Assembly: GCF_002906165.1 (NCBI RefSeq)
Contig: NZ_PPCN01000007.1
Location: 124,001-188,000 of the forward strand
Direction of reading: 5' to 3'
Length of the DNA stretch: 64,000 nt
DNA from: Roseibium marinum
GTDB taxonomy: Bacteria > Pseudomonadota > Alphaproteobacteria > Rhizobiales > Stappiaceae
Shown here one piece after another: positions 6,989-18,653 of the stretch. The notes beneath the pieces are model-generated. The model was given only the letters and a program-made list of their open reading frames with translations. It was not told the DNA's origin and did not search any database. Position 1 is the stretch's first letter, and each line of letters opens with the position of its first letter. Made by a program: the position numbers and the translations under genes.

Positions 6989-9900
6989 ATCCTGTTTCTT
7001 CACCGATTGCCCGCCCAGCCAGCCTTTGACCGTTTCGCGTATGGTCTGCAGGCTGACATAGAGGATCGGGATCAGCAGAACACCGATCGACGTAGCGAAC
7101 AGCATGCCGCCGAACACCGCGAAGCCGATGGCCTTCTGGCTGGCCGCGCCGGCGCTGGAGGCGGTCATCAGTGGAACGACACCGAGCAGGAACGACAGCG
7201 CGGTCATCATAACGGCCCGGAAACGCAGATGCGCCGCCTCCACGCCTGCATCGATGATGGACTTGCCGCTGTCTCTTTGTTCTATGGCGAACTCGACGAT
7301 CAGGATGGCGTTTTTAGCACCCATTCCGACCAGCATGATCATGCCGATCTGCGTATAGAGATTGACGTCGCTCCCCGTCACGAACACCGCCACCAGCGCC
7401 CCGAGTATGGCAAAGGAAACCGACATCAGGATCGCCACCGGCATCGTCCAGCTCTCATACTGCGCCACCAGGAACAGATAGGTGAACAGGATCGATAGCA
7501 TCAGAATGAAAATCACGACCTGCCCGGACCCGAGCTGCTGGAGGGCCGTTCCTGTCCATTCATAGGAATAGCCGGGCGGGAGCGCTTCGCTCGCGGCGGC
7601 CTGAACTTCGTTGATCACGACACCGGTGGACGCTCCCGGCGACGGATCGGCCATCACGGCCGCGGAGCGGAACATGTTGTAGCGGGTCAGGATCTGCGGC
7701 CCCAGAGTGGTTTGCGTGGTCAGGATACTTCGCATCGGCACCATTGTGCCGTCCGTCGCGCGGACGTACAGACGGCCGATATCCTCGACCCTGTCGCGGA
7801 ATTCTCCATCCGCCTGGATCATGACCCGGTAGACCCGGCCGAAAATATTGAAATCGTTGATATAGTAGGAGCCCAGATAGGACTGCAGCGTCACAAAGAC
7901 ATCCGCGATATTGATACCGAGGGTCTTGGTCTTCTGCCTGTCAAGATCAACGAAAATCTGCGGAACATTCGCCCGGAACGTCGAATAGGCGCGCGCGATC
8001 TCGGGACTCTGGTTGGCCGAGTAGACCATCGAACCGACTGCGGAAGCAAGGTCCTGCGGCGTTCCGTCTCCGGTTTGCTGCAGCATCAACTGGACGCCGC
8101 CGGTTGTTCCAAGTCCCGGGATGGGTGGCGGGTTGAAGGCAATGATGCTTGCACCGGGAATGGTCGAGAACTGCGCCCAGAACTTGCCGAGAATCGCGTC
8201 GATGCGCAGGCCGGGTTCCTGACGCTGGTCCCATCCGGTCATGGTGGCGATCACCAGCGCCGTGTTCGAGGACGATGCGCCATTGAGGATCGAGTAGCCG
8301 TTGACGACCACCACATTCGCGACACCGGCCGTATTCTCAACCAGATCGACGATGCGCTTGGTGACGTCTTCCGTCCGCCCCAGAGCCGCGCCATCCGGTA
8401 ACTGGACATCGACCATGAGATAACCCTGGTCCTCCGACGGCAGGAAGCCTTGCGGCAGCGTTCCGCCAAGTGTGACAATCAGCGCGACGACACCCGCGAC
8501 GATGATGAGGCCGACAAAAGCGACCCTCACGAGACGCCGGACTATGGCGGTGTAACCGTTGCGGAATGAGGTGATCCCCCGGTCGAACACCCCCATGATA
8601 CCGCGCGGAGGTCCGGAGCGGGCTTTCAGGATCAGGCCGCAGAGCGCCGGAGAAAGCGTCAGCGCATTGATGGAGGAAATGATCACCGAAACCGAAATGG
8701 TCACGGCGAACTGCGAATACAGCCGGCCGGTGATGCCCGGCATAAAGATGGTCGGCACGAAAACGGCGAGAAGCACCAGCGTTGTGGCAATCACCGGGCT
8801 GGTGATCTGCCCCATTGCCTTTGCCGTTGCTTCCCTGGGCGAAAGCCCTTCGTCGGCAATGATCCGTTCCACATTTTCGACGACCACGATGGCATCGTCC
8901 ACCACGATCCCGATCGCCAGCACCAGCGCGAACAGCGAAATCGTGTTCAGCGACATGCCGAGCGCCAGAAGAACGGCAAAGGTCCCGATCAGGGAAACGG
9001 GGATGGCGACCGTGGGAATGATGGTCGCACGCCAGTTACCGAGAAAGATGAACACCACCGTGATCACCAGCATGAAAGTCAGGAACAGGGTGGTAATCAC
9101 GTCATCGAGCGATTGCTGCACGAAGTCAGTGGTGTTGAACGGCACGCCATACGTCATGTCCGAGGGAAAGTTCTTCGACAGGCTTTCCAGGCGCGCCAGG
9201 ACGGCTGTTGAAACCTGAAGGGCATTCGCACCCGGTGCCTGGTAAATGGCAAGGACGGTCGCCGGCTTGCCGTTAAACTCGCCCGAAGCGCTGTAATTCT
9301 GCGCACCGAGTTCCACTCGGGCGATATCGCCAATGGTGACGACAGCGCCGTCGTTGCCGGTGCGCAGTATGATCTGCTCGAATTGTTCCGGTGTCGACAG
9401 CCGCCCCTCGGCGGTGACCGTATATTGGAACTGCTGTCCGGCGGGCACCGGCGGCGCGCCGATCTGACCGGCCGCGACCTGAATGTTCTGGTCCTGAACC
9501 GCTGCGATGAAATCGCTCGGCGTCATGCCCAGGCTCGTCAGCTTGTCGGGATCGAGCCAGATGCGCATGCCGTAGGCGAAATCCGTCATGACATCCGCGC
9601 GGCCCACGCCAGGAACCCGGGCAAGGGTGTCCTTCAGGTTGATGGACGCATAGTTTGACAGGAAAACCGGATCGTAAGTGCCGTTTGGCGAATAGAGTGT
9701 CACGACCAGCAGCATGTTGGTGCTGGACTTTTGAACCGTCACCCCCTGCGCGGTCACATCGCTTGGCAACTGGCTGGTGGCCTGGCTGACCCGGTTTTGC
9801 ACATTGACCGTGGCAATATCGGGATCGGTGCCGACCGCGAATGTGACGTCGAGGGAATAGGTGCCGCTGGCGGAGCTGGTCGACTGCATGTAGAGCATGT

Positions 9901-10123
9901 TGTCGACGCCGTTCACCTGTCCCTCGATCGGCGCGGCAACAGTATCTTCCAGGACTTCGGCACTGGCCCCGGTATAGGACGCGGTTACATTGACGACCGG
10001 TGGCGTAATGTCCGGAAACTGTTCGACCGGCAGCGACAGGTATCCCAGCACACCGGCAATCGTAATCACAATGGAAATGACCAGCGCGAATTTCGGCCGG
10101 TAGATGAAAAAGCTTGAAAACAT
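6974..10123 (-). CDS. RND efflux transporter permease, HAE1 (AcrB/MexB) family
   Basis: The 1049-residue protein has the standard length and layout of a proton-driven hydrophobe/amphiphile efflux pump: TM1 at the N-terminus (PKFALVISIVITIAGVLGYL), two large periplasmic porter loops and twelve helices. The proton relay is intact, with the Asp pair of TM4 in GIVVDDAIVVVENVER (about 408-409) and the TM10 lysine in MLVGMGAKNAILIVEF (about 938). It sits directly after its adaptor gene with no spacer. No outer-membrane TolC-type partner is encoded here, so the pump probably borrows a channel from elsewhere. Substrates cannot be predicted. Confidence 0.96.
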   Translation of the reverse strand: MFSSFFIYRPKFALVISIVITIAGVLGYLSLPVEQFPDITPPVVNVTASYTGASAEVLEDTVAAPIEGQVNGVDNMLYMQSTSSASGTYSLDVTFAVGTDPDIATVNVQNRVSQATSQLPSDVTAQGVTVQKSSTNMLLVVTLYSPNGTYDPVFLSNYASINLKDTLARVPGVGRADVMTDFAYGMRIWLDPDKLTSLGMTPSDFIAAVQDQNIQVAAGQIGAPPVPAGQQFQYTVTAEGRLSTPEQFEQIILRTGNDGAVVTIGDIARVELGAQNYSASGEFNGKPATVLAIYQAPGANALQVSTAVLARLESLSKNFPSDMTYGVPFNTTDFVQQSLDDVITTLFLTFMLVITVVFIFLGNWRATIIPTVAIPVSLIGTFAVLLALGMSLNTISLFALVLAIGIVVDDAIVVVENVERIIADEGLSPREATAKAMGQITSPVIATTLVLLAVFVPTIFMPGITGRLYSQFAVTISVSVIISSINALTLSPALCGLILKARSGPPRGIMGVFDRGITSFRNGYTAIVRRLVRVAFVGLIIVAGVVALIVTLGGTLPQGFLPSEDQGYLMVDVQLPDGAALGRTEDVTKRIVDLVENTAGVANVVVVNGYSILNGASSSNTALVIATMTGWDQRQEPGLRIDAILGKFWAQFSTIPGASIIAFNPPPIPGLGTTGGVQLMLQQTGDGTPQDLASAVGSMVYSANQSPEIARAYSTFRANVPQIFVDLDRQKTKTLGINIADVFVTLQSYLGSYYINDFNIFGRVYRVMIQADGEFRDRVEDIGRLYVRATDGTMVPMRSILTTQTTLGPQILTRYNMFRSAAVMADPSPGASTGVVINEVQAAASEALPPGYSYEWTGTALQQLGSGQVVIFILMLSILFTYLFLVAQYESWTMPVAILMSVSFAILGALVAVFVTGSDVNLYTQIGMIMLVGMGAKNAILIVEFAIEQRDSGKSIIDAGVEAAHLRFRAVMMTALSFLLGVVPLMTASSAGAASQKAIGFAVFGGMLFATSIGVLLIPILYVSLQTIRETVKGWLGGQSVKKQDVPAA

Positions 10124-11287
10124 CTAGCTTTTCTCCGCCGGCTTGGATTCAGGAACAGGGTTGACCACAACGCCTGGCCGCACTTTCTGCAGCCCTTCGA
10201 CAATCACTTCGTCGCCTTCCTTAAGACCCTTGGTGACGACAAATTTCGTTTCGATCTGCTGGCCCAGATCGACATATTTTTGTTCGACTTTCTTGTCGGC
10301 GGTGATTGCAAGCGCGAATGCACCCTGCTGGTCGCGCTGAATGGCGGACTGAGGCACGGTCAGCGCCGTTTCCGTATCGGGCGCTTCAAGAATGACAGTA
10401 ACGTAACTGCCCGCAAGCAGGCGCGTGTCCTTGTTGTCGAATTGGCCCCGGAACGAAATCGTTCCCGTGGTCGCATCCACCTCATTATCGATAAAGACGA
10501 TCCTGCCCTTTTCTCCGTAAGTCGCGCCGTTGGGCAGGATAAGGCTGATTGCCGGGGATTTTTCCGGCGAAATATCCGCCGGGTTGATGCCATGCGTTTT
10601 GACCGCGTTGAGATACTGGGCTTCGCTGACCGAAAAATTGACGTAAACCGGCGCAAGACTGATCAATGTTCCGAGCGGGTCCGTGCTTGGCCCAACCACT
10701 TCTCCGACACTGTAGGTCGTTTTTCCCAGCTGTCCGGCGAAAGGCGCGGAAATGTCTGTGTAACTGAGATCCAGCTCAGCCTGCTGCAGCCCGGACTGGG
10801 ACGCTTCAACGGAAGCTTCGGACTGCTGCTTCTGGGCCAGCGTCGCTTCATAGGCGGCTTCGGAAATATGGCCTTTTTCCAGAAGGTCCTTGTCGCGTTT
10901 TTCGTTGGCTGATTTCAGGGCCTCGTCGGCTTTGGCACTTGCCAGATCCGCCTTGGCCTTCGTCAACGCGGCTTCATACTGCGCCTTCTCGATAGTGAAA
11001 AGCAGGTCACCCTTTTTCACCATGGACCCATCCGCAACCGCTTTTTTCTCCAGAAAGCCGCTGACCCGGGCGACCAGATTCACCTGATCCACCGCAGCGA
11101 TCTGGCCGACAAAGTTCTCACTCTGTCTTATCTCCTGACTGACGACCTTCGCCACGGTCACAGCCGGAGGCGGAGCAACTGGCGCTGCGGATTTTTTCGT
11201 GTCGTCGGAACATCCCGCAAGCAGGGCGGATGCAAATGCCGCCAGCACGAGAGAACGGGAGGAAATGGGAAAACTGAAAAACGGCAT
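10124..11287 (-). CDS. RND efflux periplasmic adaptor subunit (membrane fusion protein)
   Basis: A 387-residue lipoprotein precursor: the signal sequence ends in the lipobox LLAGCS with acylated Cys26. The chain then shows the biotinyl-lipoyl and alpha-hairpin organisation of AcrA/MexA (NLVARVSGFLEKKAVADGSMVKKGD, then a long Ala/Lys/Glu-rich coiled coil at about 107-170), beta-barrel and membrane-proximal domains (DNKDTRLLAGSYVTV, EGDEVIVEGLQKVRPG). It links the inner-membrane permease encoded immediately downstream to an outer-membrane channel. The pair forms a two-gene operon with its promoter in the 318 bp region upstream. No TetR-type local repressor is adjacent. Confidence 0.95.
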   Translation of the reverse strand: MPFFSFPISSRSLVLAAFASALLAGCSDDTKKSAAPVAPPPAVTVAKVVSQEIRQSENFVGQIAAVDQVNLVARVSGFLEKKAVADGSMVKKGDLLFTIEKAQYEAALTKAKADLASAKADEALKSANEKRDKDLLEKGHISEAAYEATLAQKQQSEASVEASQSGLQQAELDLSYTDISAPFAGQLGKTTYSVGEVVGPSTDPLGTLISLAPVYVNFSVSEAQYLNAVKTHGINPADISPEKSPAISLILPNGATYGEKGRIVFIDNEVDATTGTISFRGQFDNKDTRLLAGSYVTVILEAPDTETALTVPQSAIQRDQQGAFALAITADKKVEQKYVDLGQQIETKFVVTKGLKEGDEVIVEGLQKVRPGVVVNPVPESKPAEKS

Positions 11288-11605
11288 TCGTTAAACTCCG
11301 CAGTCCGAACCGTGTGGCTCGGGCAGTCGCATCAAGGCGTCCGTTAGGAATTCACTATAAGTGGGCAGATTGATTCAACAAGACAATTTTGCTGATCCGG
11401 AGGGTTCGTAACGGATAAATTCCGCCGCGTTTTCAATCCGTTTTGCCGCCTAAAGTATGTCGCATTAAATTGAATTCAGGAAATCGCCCGAACGCATTCG
11501 CAACGCAAACGCTGCCTCGGGCGTCTTCCTGAAACCATGATACCTCTTAAACGCAACACGCTATGAGGCAAGGCCGAGGGCGCATCCTCAGGTGTTCGGC
11601 GGTTG
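11288..11605. other. Intergenic region between the RND adaptor and VOC genes
   Basis: The 318 bp region contains no convincing ORF. Its left part should hold the minus-strand promoter of the efflux operon. Copy 2 of the 112 bp palindromic element occupies 11453-11564 and may also end the pyrG-VOC transcript, since I see no other hairpin with a T-tract there. Confidence 0.6.
11453..11564. repeat. Palindromic intergenic element, copy 2 (RIME-like)
   Basis: It aligns without gaps to 4625-4736. Differences cluster in the outer arms and near the right end, and the central block from TTCAGG to TTCCTGAAACC is best conserved. The arms GTATGTCGCATT and AACGCAACACGC are diverged but still partly complementary, as expected for an old insertion. 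No ORF is inside, so it is non-autonomous. Confidence 0.85.
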
Positions 11606-12430
11606 TCACACCGGCGGGGAAAGTATCAGGGACAGGCCGAAGAGTTCGCCCGCCGGAATTATCTTCGTTTCTTCCAGGCCGGCGCACGCAATTTCCAGCG
11701 CGGCGATTCGTGGCAGATCGCCCTTCGCTGCGTTAGCCGCCTCATCTCCCAAAAGATCGCGATAGGCCCGGGGTGTCAGAACCGAAATTTTCCCGCGCGG
11801 AGTATTCAGCTCAAGACCCAGGCTGGTGGCGCGCATTTCCCGCTGACCGGTCATGCCGCCCAGAAATTCGTGATGATCGGAGGGGTCTTCCGCCAGCAGG
11901 TAAACGGCCTTGACGCTTTGCGCGCCGTTTTCGTGGCTCTGGAAAGACGGTTTCCAGAAATTCTCCGGAAACCTGTTGTGACAGGTAAAATAGCCGATCC
12001 CAGGCCCCAGGGGGTCGCGCAGGAATGTCAGATCGAAGCCGACCCTGGCTGTGGACCCGTCGGCGAGATTCGCGGTCCGTTCAAAGGAAAACGGTTCGAA
12101 CACCTGCAGTCCGGCTTTTACGAAATCGGCCCGGTCGACACCCGGATCCCGGCTTTCAAGAACCAGCATGCTGGCCCCTTCCCCCTTGGCGAGAAAATCC
12201 CTGTTGAACGCGCCAAAGGAAAAGGCTTCGCCTTCCGCTTCCTGGATCAGTGCCGGGTCGGCGACTGCCAGAACTTCGATGAAGAACCCGTCGAGCTGGA
12301 TCAGCCGGTTGGCGGTTCCCCAGGAGTGCCGGTTCACAGGCGTCATGGTGAAGCCGAGACCTGTATAAGCCTGGAAGGCAGCGTCGAGATCCTTCACCGC
12401 GACGACCAGATGATCAAGCCCGCGCACCAT
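11606..12430 (-). CDS. VOC (glyoxalase-like) family protein
   Basis: The product is 274 residues when started at the ATG at 12430, which has a strong AGGGAGAGG seven bases upstream. A longer reading frame from 12574 would overlap pyrG by 110 bp and adds no recognisable sequence. The N-terminus GLDHLVVAVKDLDAAFQAYTGLGF is a typical vicinal-oxygen-chelate opening, and a second VOC-like repeat begins near residue 160. Overall it resembles the Glyoxalase_3 group. Such folds bind metals and catalyse isomerisation, ring cleavage or glutathione chemistry, so the reaction here is undetermined. It follows pyrG after 32 bp and is probably co-transcribed. Confidence 0.85.
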   Translation of the reverse strand: MVRGLDHLVVAVKDLDAAFQAYTGLGFTMTPVNRHSWGTANRLIQLDGFFIEVLAVADPALIQEAEGEAFSFGAFNRDFLAKGEGASMLVLESRDPGVDRADFVKAGLQVFEPFSFERTANLADGSTARVGFDLTFLRDPLGPGIGYFTCHNRFPENFWKPSFQSHENGAQSVKAVYLLAEDPSDHHEFLGGMTGQREMRATSLGLELNTPRGKISVLTPRAYRDLLGDEAANAAKGDLPRIAALEIACAGLEETKIIPAGELFGLSLILSPPV

Positions 12431-12462
12431 AACCTCTCCCTTGCCGTGTTGGCGAAATCCCG

Positions 12463-14145
<1,683 letters not shown>

Positions 14146-14153
14146 TTAACACA

Positions 14154-14186
14154 TAAAAATGCCCTGCGTGTTCAACCGCAGGGCAT
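14154..14186 (-). terminator. Rho-independent terminator downstream of secG
   Basis: ATGCCCTGCG (14159-14168) and CGCAGGGCAT (14177-14186) form a 10-bp perfect stem with an 8-base loop. On the minus strand it runs straight into ATTTTTATG. It separates tpiA/secG transcription from pyrG. Confidence 0.8.
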
Positions 14187-14224
14187 ATGTCAGGCGAAAG
14201 GGCCGAAGAGCCGCGGCAGCAAAC

Positions 14225-14605
14225 CTACTGCGCTGCCGGAACTTGTGGCCCGGAAGGCTGGCTCTGCTGTTTCAGAGAATCGAGAATACCGCCGGCGCCG
14301 TCTGTATCGGCACCACCATCCGTGGTTGCCGGAGTGCCGGTGGTTGCAGCCGGTGTCGCGTCCAGAATGGACGCCGGGCTTTCCTGGTTCTTGGCAATCA
14401 GGCTGAGCGCGATGGACGTCACGAAGAAAACAGCTGCCAGAACCGCGGTTGCCCGGGTGAGGATGTTCGCCGTACCGCGGCTCGACATCAGACCGCCGCC
14501 TCCGCCGCCAATGCCAAGCGCACCGCCTTCGGAACGCTGCAGGAGGACAACAAGCACCAGGGCCAACACGACCATAAGGTGGATAACGATGACTACGGTT
14601 TCCAT
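14225..14605 (-). CDS. secG: Preprotein translocase subunit SecG
   Basis: The 126-residue membrane protein has two hydrophobic helices (about 3-22 and 53-72). The first ends in VVLLQRSEGGALGIGGGGGGLMSSRG, the diagnostic SecG linker, and the second starts after ANILTRATAVLA. A Pro/Ala/Thr/Gln-rich tail of about 50 residues follows, common in alphaproteobacterial SecG. It is an auxiliary subunit of the SecYEG channel in the inner membrane. It lies 109 bp downstream of tpiA on the same strand and ends before an intrinsic terminator. The tpiA-secG-pyrG neighbourhood is common in this group of bacteria. Confidence 0.95.
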   Translation of the reverse strand: METVVIVIHLMVVLALVLVVLLQRSEGGALGIGGGGGGLMSSRGTANILTRATAVLAAVFFVTSIALSLIAKNQESPASILDATPAATTGTPATTDGGADTDGAGGILDSLKQQSQPSGPQVPAAQ

Positions 14606-14714
14606 CGAACGCCATTCTGTATTGAGTTCAAGATTTGCGGCCTTCTACACCAGACACCGGCAGCTTTCCACCCTTCAAATGCACCTTCGTCGCAGAAGCT
14701 TCAAGAACCACCGT

Positions 14715-15479
14715 TCAGGAATAGGCCGCCAGTATTCCCAAAAAGGCGTCCGCGGTGAGGCTGGCGCCTCCCACAAGAGCTCCGTTGACATTGGCAACCG
14801 CCATAAGTTCCCCGGCATTGGCGGGCTTGACCGAGCCGCCGTAAAGAAGCCGCATCGCGTCACCGGCACCGGCGAATCTGGTCACCAGATTGTCCCGCAT
14901 GGCCTTGTGCATATCTTCCACGTCACCTGCTGTCGGCGTGAGCCCGGTCCCGATCGCCCACACAGGTTCGTAGGCGACAACGGTGTTTTCAGCCGTCGCC
15001 CCGTCTGGAACGGAGCCATTGAGCTGACGCTCGACGACGCCGACAGCCTGTCCGGCTTTTCGCTCCGCCTCGGTCTCTCCCACGCAGATGATTGCGGTCA
15101 GGCCCGCCCGCCAGGCCGCCTGCGCCTTGGCATTGACGTCGGCATCTTTTTCACCGTGATCCGCGCGCCGCTCCGAATGACCGACTATAACGGCCTTTGC
15201 CCCGGCATCCTTCAACATCTCGGCGGAAATATCGCCTGTATGCGCACCGGACATCTCAGCGTGGCAATCCTGGCCGCCAAGCGCAATCGCCCCACCCGCC
15301 GAACTTTCCGCCAGAACGGCGATCAGCGTCGCGGGCGGGCAGATCATGGTGTCTACAGCTTCCGCCAGATCGTCCGTGAGCCCGGCCCTCATCTTGTAGA
15401 ATTCCGCCAGGTTCGATTTCAGGCCATTCATCTTCCAGTTTCCGGCCACCAGCGGTTTGATCTTCACACCCATAGTCAA
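14715..15479 (-). CDS. tpiA: Triosephosphate isomerase
   Basis: A 254-residue TIM-barrel enzyme interconverting dihydroxyacetone phosphate and glyceraldehyde-3-phosphate. All catalytic motifs are visible: GNWKMN (Lys), VIVGHSERR (His electrophile), [12 protein letters not shown] (Glu base) and the phosphate-binding [10 protein letters not shown]. The first ATG ([10 protein letters not shown]) is used; the second ATG two codons on is equally possible. The gene is divergent from the ppiD-like operon, with 239 bp between them that must hold both promoters. Confidence 0.97.
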   Translation of the reverse strand: MTMGVKIKPLVAGNWKMNGLKSNLAEFYKMRAGLTDDLAEAVDTMICPPATLIAVLAESSAGGAIALGGQDCHAEMSGAHTGDISAEMLKDAGAKAVIVGHSERRADHGEKDADVNAKAQAAWRAGLTAIICVGETEAERKAGQAVGVVERQLNGSVPDGATAENTVVAYEPVWAIGTGLTPTAGDVEDMHKAMRDNLVTRFAGAGDAMRLLYGGSVKPANAGELMAVANVNGALVGGASLTADAFLGILAAYS

Positions 15480-15609
15480 CTTCCTCCCACGGCCTGATAC
15501 CTGTTTGCCGACTTTAGAGCAGAAGCGCCGGACCGATGCAATCTGCCTGTCGCGGTGAATTTACGTTCAGGCCCTTGCGATTACGCGTAAAGTTTGTGTC
15601 CGGGCCGCC

Positions 15610-15638
15610 TTGCGGCTGCGGCGCCACCTCATTATGAT
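15610..15638 (+). promoter_or_regulatory. Candidate sigma-70 promoter for the ppiD-trpD-trpC-moaC-moeA operon
   Basis: TTGCGG (15610-15615) and TATGAT (15633-15638) are separated by exactly 17 bases and lie about 80 bp upstream of the first ATG. The match is good at -10 and moderate at -35. No other pair in the tpiA/ppiD gap looks better. Confidence 0.45.
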
Positions 15639-15718
15639 CCGCCCGCTCCGGCCTGGGCCGAAGCAAAACGCAGCCCGGAAGTCCGGCTGTTGGAAAAACA
15701 AGAATAACGGGAGACGTC

Positions 15719-17611
15719 ATGCTTGACGCGCTGCGCAAGGGCGCTGGCACCTGGTTTGCCAAACTGTTTATCGCTCTGCTTATTTTCAGCTTCGCCGTCT
15801 GGGGAATAAGCGGTTTTCTGGGGAATATAAACCAGGACACCGTGGCCAAGGTCGGTAATTCGGATATCTCCCTTTTCGATTTCGACCGGACCTACCGCCA
15901 GGACCTCAACAGGCTTGGCCAGCAATTCGGCCGTCCTCTGACGCCAGCAGAAGGCGCTTCTCTCGGCGTGCCGCAGCAGTCTCTTGGCAAGTTGATCGCC
16001 GAGGCCGCCATGAACGATACGGCCCGGAACCTGAAACTCGGTGTCTCTGACGAGCGCCTTGCAACCATCATCCAGTCCGATCCCGCCTTTCAGGGTCCTG
16101 GCGGCCGCTACGATCGCAGCCGCCTGCAGCAGGTGCTTCAGGCCAACGGTTTCCGTGAAGACGAATATGTGCTCCAGCGCCGGGCCATTGCCGAAAGAAG
16201 CCAGCTTGCCGAAGGCCTTGCCGGTGGCATGAAAGCCCCGGTCAGCTATGTGGAAGTTCTCGATGCCTATCAGCGCGAAACCCGCGATGCCGACTACCTG
16301 CTCGTCACCGCGGATTTCATCGGTGAAATCGAGGATCCCGCCGACGACGTTCTGAGCACCTATTTCGATGAGAAAAAGGATGAGTTCCGCGCTCCGGAAT
16401 ACCGCGAAATCAAATTTGTCGCGTTGACGCCGGACACGGTCGCGCGCCCTGCGGATATCAGGGAGGAAGATGCCCGCGCCGAATACGAGCGCCGCAGCGA
16501 GGACTTCTCTCAGCCGGAACGCCGCAAAGTGCGCCAGATGACCTTTCCGTCACAGGAAGCAGCCGTGGAAGCCGCCGCGGAGCTGGAAAACGGCAAGACC
16601 TTCGACGAGCTCATGAGTGATCGCAACCTCAGCGGCAACGATGTCTCTCTCGGTGTGATGTCAAAGGCCGATTTTCTCGACGAGACGCTTGGCGACGCCG
16701 CATTTTCGCTGCAAGAAGGCGCAACGAGCGGCCCGGTTGAAGGACGGTTCTCCACCGTTATCCTCAATGTCCAGGAAGTTCTGCCGGAAAGCACACAGCC
16801 CTTTGAAGAGGTCAAGGCCGGGATCGTTCAGGATCTTGCCAGGGAACAGGCGGAACGGGAAATCCTCGATCTCCTCGATGAGGTCGAGGATGCCCGGGCC
16901 GGTGGCGCGCTGCTGGAGGAAATCGGCGAACGCTTTTCGCTGACGATCGAGACGCCGGAAGCCTTCGACGCCTCTGGCAAGTCCATGAATGGCGCGGATG
17001 TTGAATTGCCGGACGCGGAAGGCCTGACCGCCGGAACCTTCGACAGCGATATCGGCATTGAAAACGATGTCCTTCAACTCGGGGACAGGGGCTTTCTCTG
17101 GTACGAAGTTTCCAAGGTGATCCCATCCCGCGACCGGACCCTTGACGAGGTCAGGGACGACGTGATTGCCGCCTGGAAGAAAGATGAACTCGCCAAACGG
17201 CTTTCCGATACCGCCGCCGATCTGCTTGCAAAGGCGGAAAGCGGAACTCCGCTTCAGTCCCTCGCGGAAGAGACCGGGCTGGAAGTGAAGAAAGCAACGG
17301 GCCTGACGCGCAATTCCCCGTCCGGCGACTTCGGCCGGAACGCGGTTTCTACGGTGTTCAGCGGACCCGTCGGAACGAACGGGACAACGGAATCGGCCGA
17401 TGGCGCGGGACAGATTGTACTCGAGGTCACCGCGGCGACCGTTCCCGAATTCAATGCCTCTTCACCTGAAGTAACCGCATTGGGCCAGCAGATGTCCCAG
17501 CAGATACAGGATTCTCTCCTCGGCCAGTTCATTACCGATCGGGAAGACAAGGCAGGTGTCGAAATCAACAATGCGGCGATTTCCCAGGCGATCGGGTTGA
17601 ACCAGAACTGA
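15719..17611 (+). CDS. PpiD/SurA-type membrane-anchored peptidyl-prolyl isomerase
   Basis: The 630-residue protein begins MLDALRKGAGTWFAKLFIALLIFSFAVWG: a short cytoplasmic tail and one TM segment (about 13-33), as in PpiD. A SurA-like N-terminal chaperone domain (DFDRTYRQDLNRL...) follows, then a central parvulin-like domain (about 225-370) and a C-terminal chaperone region. It should act in the periplasm as a foldase for newly exported proteins near the Sec channel. The start has GGGAG six bases upstream. It leads an operon with trpD 24 bp downstream, a conserved alphaproteobacterial arrangement. Whether the parvulin domain is catalytically active cannot be judged; many PpiD homologues are chaperones only. 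Confidence 0.93.
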   Translation: MLDALRKGAGTWFAKLFIALLIFSFAVWGISGFLGNINQDTVAKVGNSDISLFDFDRTYRQDLNRLGQQFGRPLTPAEGASLGVPQQSLGKLIAEAAMNDTARNLKLGVSDERLATIIQSDPAFQGPGGRYDRSRLQQVLQANGFREDEYVLQRRAIAERSQLAEGLAGGMKAPVSYVEVLDAYQRETRDADYLLVTADFIGEIEDPADDVLSTYFDEKKDEFRAPEYREIKFVALTPDTVARPADIREEDARAEYERRSEDFSQPERRKVRQMTFPSQEAAVEAAAELENGKTFDELMSDRNLSGNDVSLGVMSKADFLDETLGDAAFSLQEGATSGPVEGRFSTVILNVQEVLPESTQPFEEVKAGIVQDLAREQAEREILDLLDEVEDARAGGALLEEIGERFSLTIETPEAFDASGKSMNGADVELPDAEGLTAGTFDSDIGIENDVLQLGDRGFLWYEVSKVIPSRDRTLDEVRDDVIAAWKKDELAKRLSDTAADLLAKAESGTPLQSLAEETGLEVKKATGLTRNSPSGDFGRNAVSTVFSGPVGTNGTTESADGAGQIVLEVTAATVPEFNASSPEVTALGQQMSQQIQDSLLGQFITDREDKAGVEINNAAISQAIGLNQN

Positions 17612-17635
17612 TTCCACGACAAGCGGATTGACGAC

Positions 17636-18649
17636 ATGACCACCTTCAAAGACTTCCTTGCCAAGGTCGCCGATGGCCATGCATTGAACCCGGAAGAAGC
17701 CCGGGAAGCCTTTGAAGTGATCCTCTCAGGCGCCGCCACGCCCTCCCAGTTGGGAGGCTTCCTGATGGCCCTGCGTGTCCGCGGTGAAAGCATCGCCGAA
17801 GTTACCGGCGCGGTTGCCACCATGCGCGCAAAGATGCTGCCGGTATCGGCACCGGCGGATGCCATCGATATCGTCGGAACCGGAGGCGACAATTCCGGCA
17901 CCTACAACATCTCGACCTGCACGGCGATCGTCGTCGCCGCATGCGGCGTACCGGTCGCCAAACACGGCAACCGCTCGCTGTCCTCAAAGTCCGGCGCGGC
18001 GGAAGCGCTGGCGGAACTGGGCGTCAATATCGATATCCCGCCGGAAAAGATTTCCGAGTGCATCCACAAGACCGGTATCGGCTTCATGTTCGCGCCGCTT
18101 CATCACGCCGCGATGAAGCATGTCGGCCCGACGCGGGTGGAACTTGGTACCCGGACGATTTTCAATCTGCTCGGTCCGCTTTCCAATCCGGCCGGTGTCA
18201 AGCGCCAGATGGTCGGTGTGTTCGCCCGCGAATGGGTGGAACCGGTCGCCCGGTCCCTGAAGGATCTCGGCTCGGAAAAAGCGTGGGTCGTACACGGTTC
18301 CGACGGTATGGACGAAATCACCACCACCGGCCCGACCTTCGTGAGCGCACTGGAAAACGGTTCAATCAGATCCTTCGAAATTTCCCCGGACCAGGTCGGC
18401 TTGCCGCTCGCCAGGCCGCAGGACCTGAAGGGCGGACTTCCTGCGGAAAACGCAAAGGCCTTGAGGGAGGTATTGGCGGGTGTGAAAAACGCCTACCGTG
18501 ACATTGTTCTCTTCAACGCCGCCGCCTCGCTGATGGTTGCCGACAAGACGGACAACCTGAAGGACGGTGTCGACATGGCGGCCGGCGCGATAGACAATGG
18601 CTCGGCGGCCGACACGCTGGAAAAACTGGTCGCAGTCTCGAACGGATAG
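17636..18649 (+). CDS. trpD: Anthranilate phosphoribosyltransferase
   Basis: The 337-residue enzyme transfers phosphoribose from PRPP to anthranilate, the second step of tryptophan synthesis. The PRPP and anthranilate binding motifs are plain: [35 protein letters not shown] and [16 protein letters not shown]. Length is typical. It follows the PpiD gene by 24 bp and precedes trpC by 4 bp, so all are presumably on one transcript. No trp leader or attenuator is visible in front of it. Confidence 0.97.
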   Translation: MTTFKDFLAKVADGHALNPEEAREAFEVILSGAATPSQLGGFLMALRVRGESIAEVTGAVATMRAKMLPVSAPADAIDIVGTGGDNSGTYNISTCTAIVVAACGVPVAKHGNRSLSSKSGAAEALAELGVNIDIPPEKISECIHKTGIGFMFAPLHHAAMKHVGPTRVELGTRTIFNLLGPLSNPAGVKRQMVGVFAREWVEPVARSLKDLGSEKAWVVHGSDGMDEITTTGPTFVSALENGSIRSFEISPDQVGLPLARPQDLKGGLPAENAKALREVLAGVKNAYRDIVLFNAAASLMVADKTDNLKDGVDMAAGAIDNGSAADTLEKLVAVSNG

Positions 18650-18653
18650 GCAA

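Noticed and set aside
6697..6990. 97-residue minus-strand ORF ending RQGFEPWTY
   Set aside because: It runs through the complement of tRNA-Lys, and that ending is the well-known translation artefact of tRNA T-arms. It also overlaps the RND permease end.
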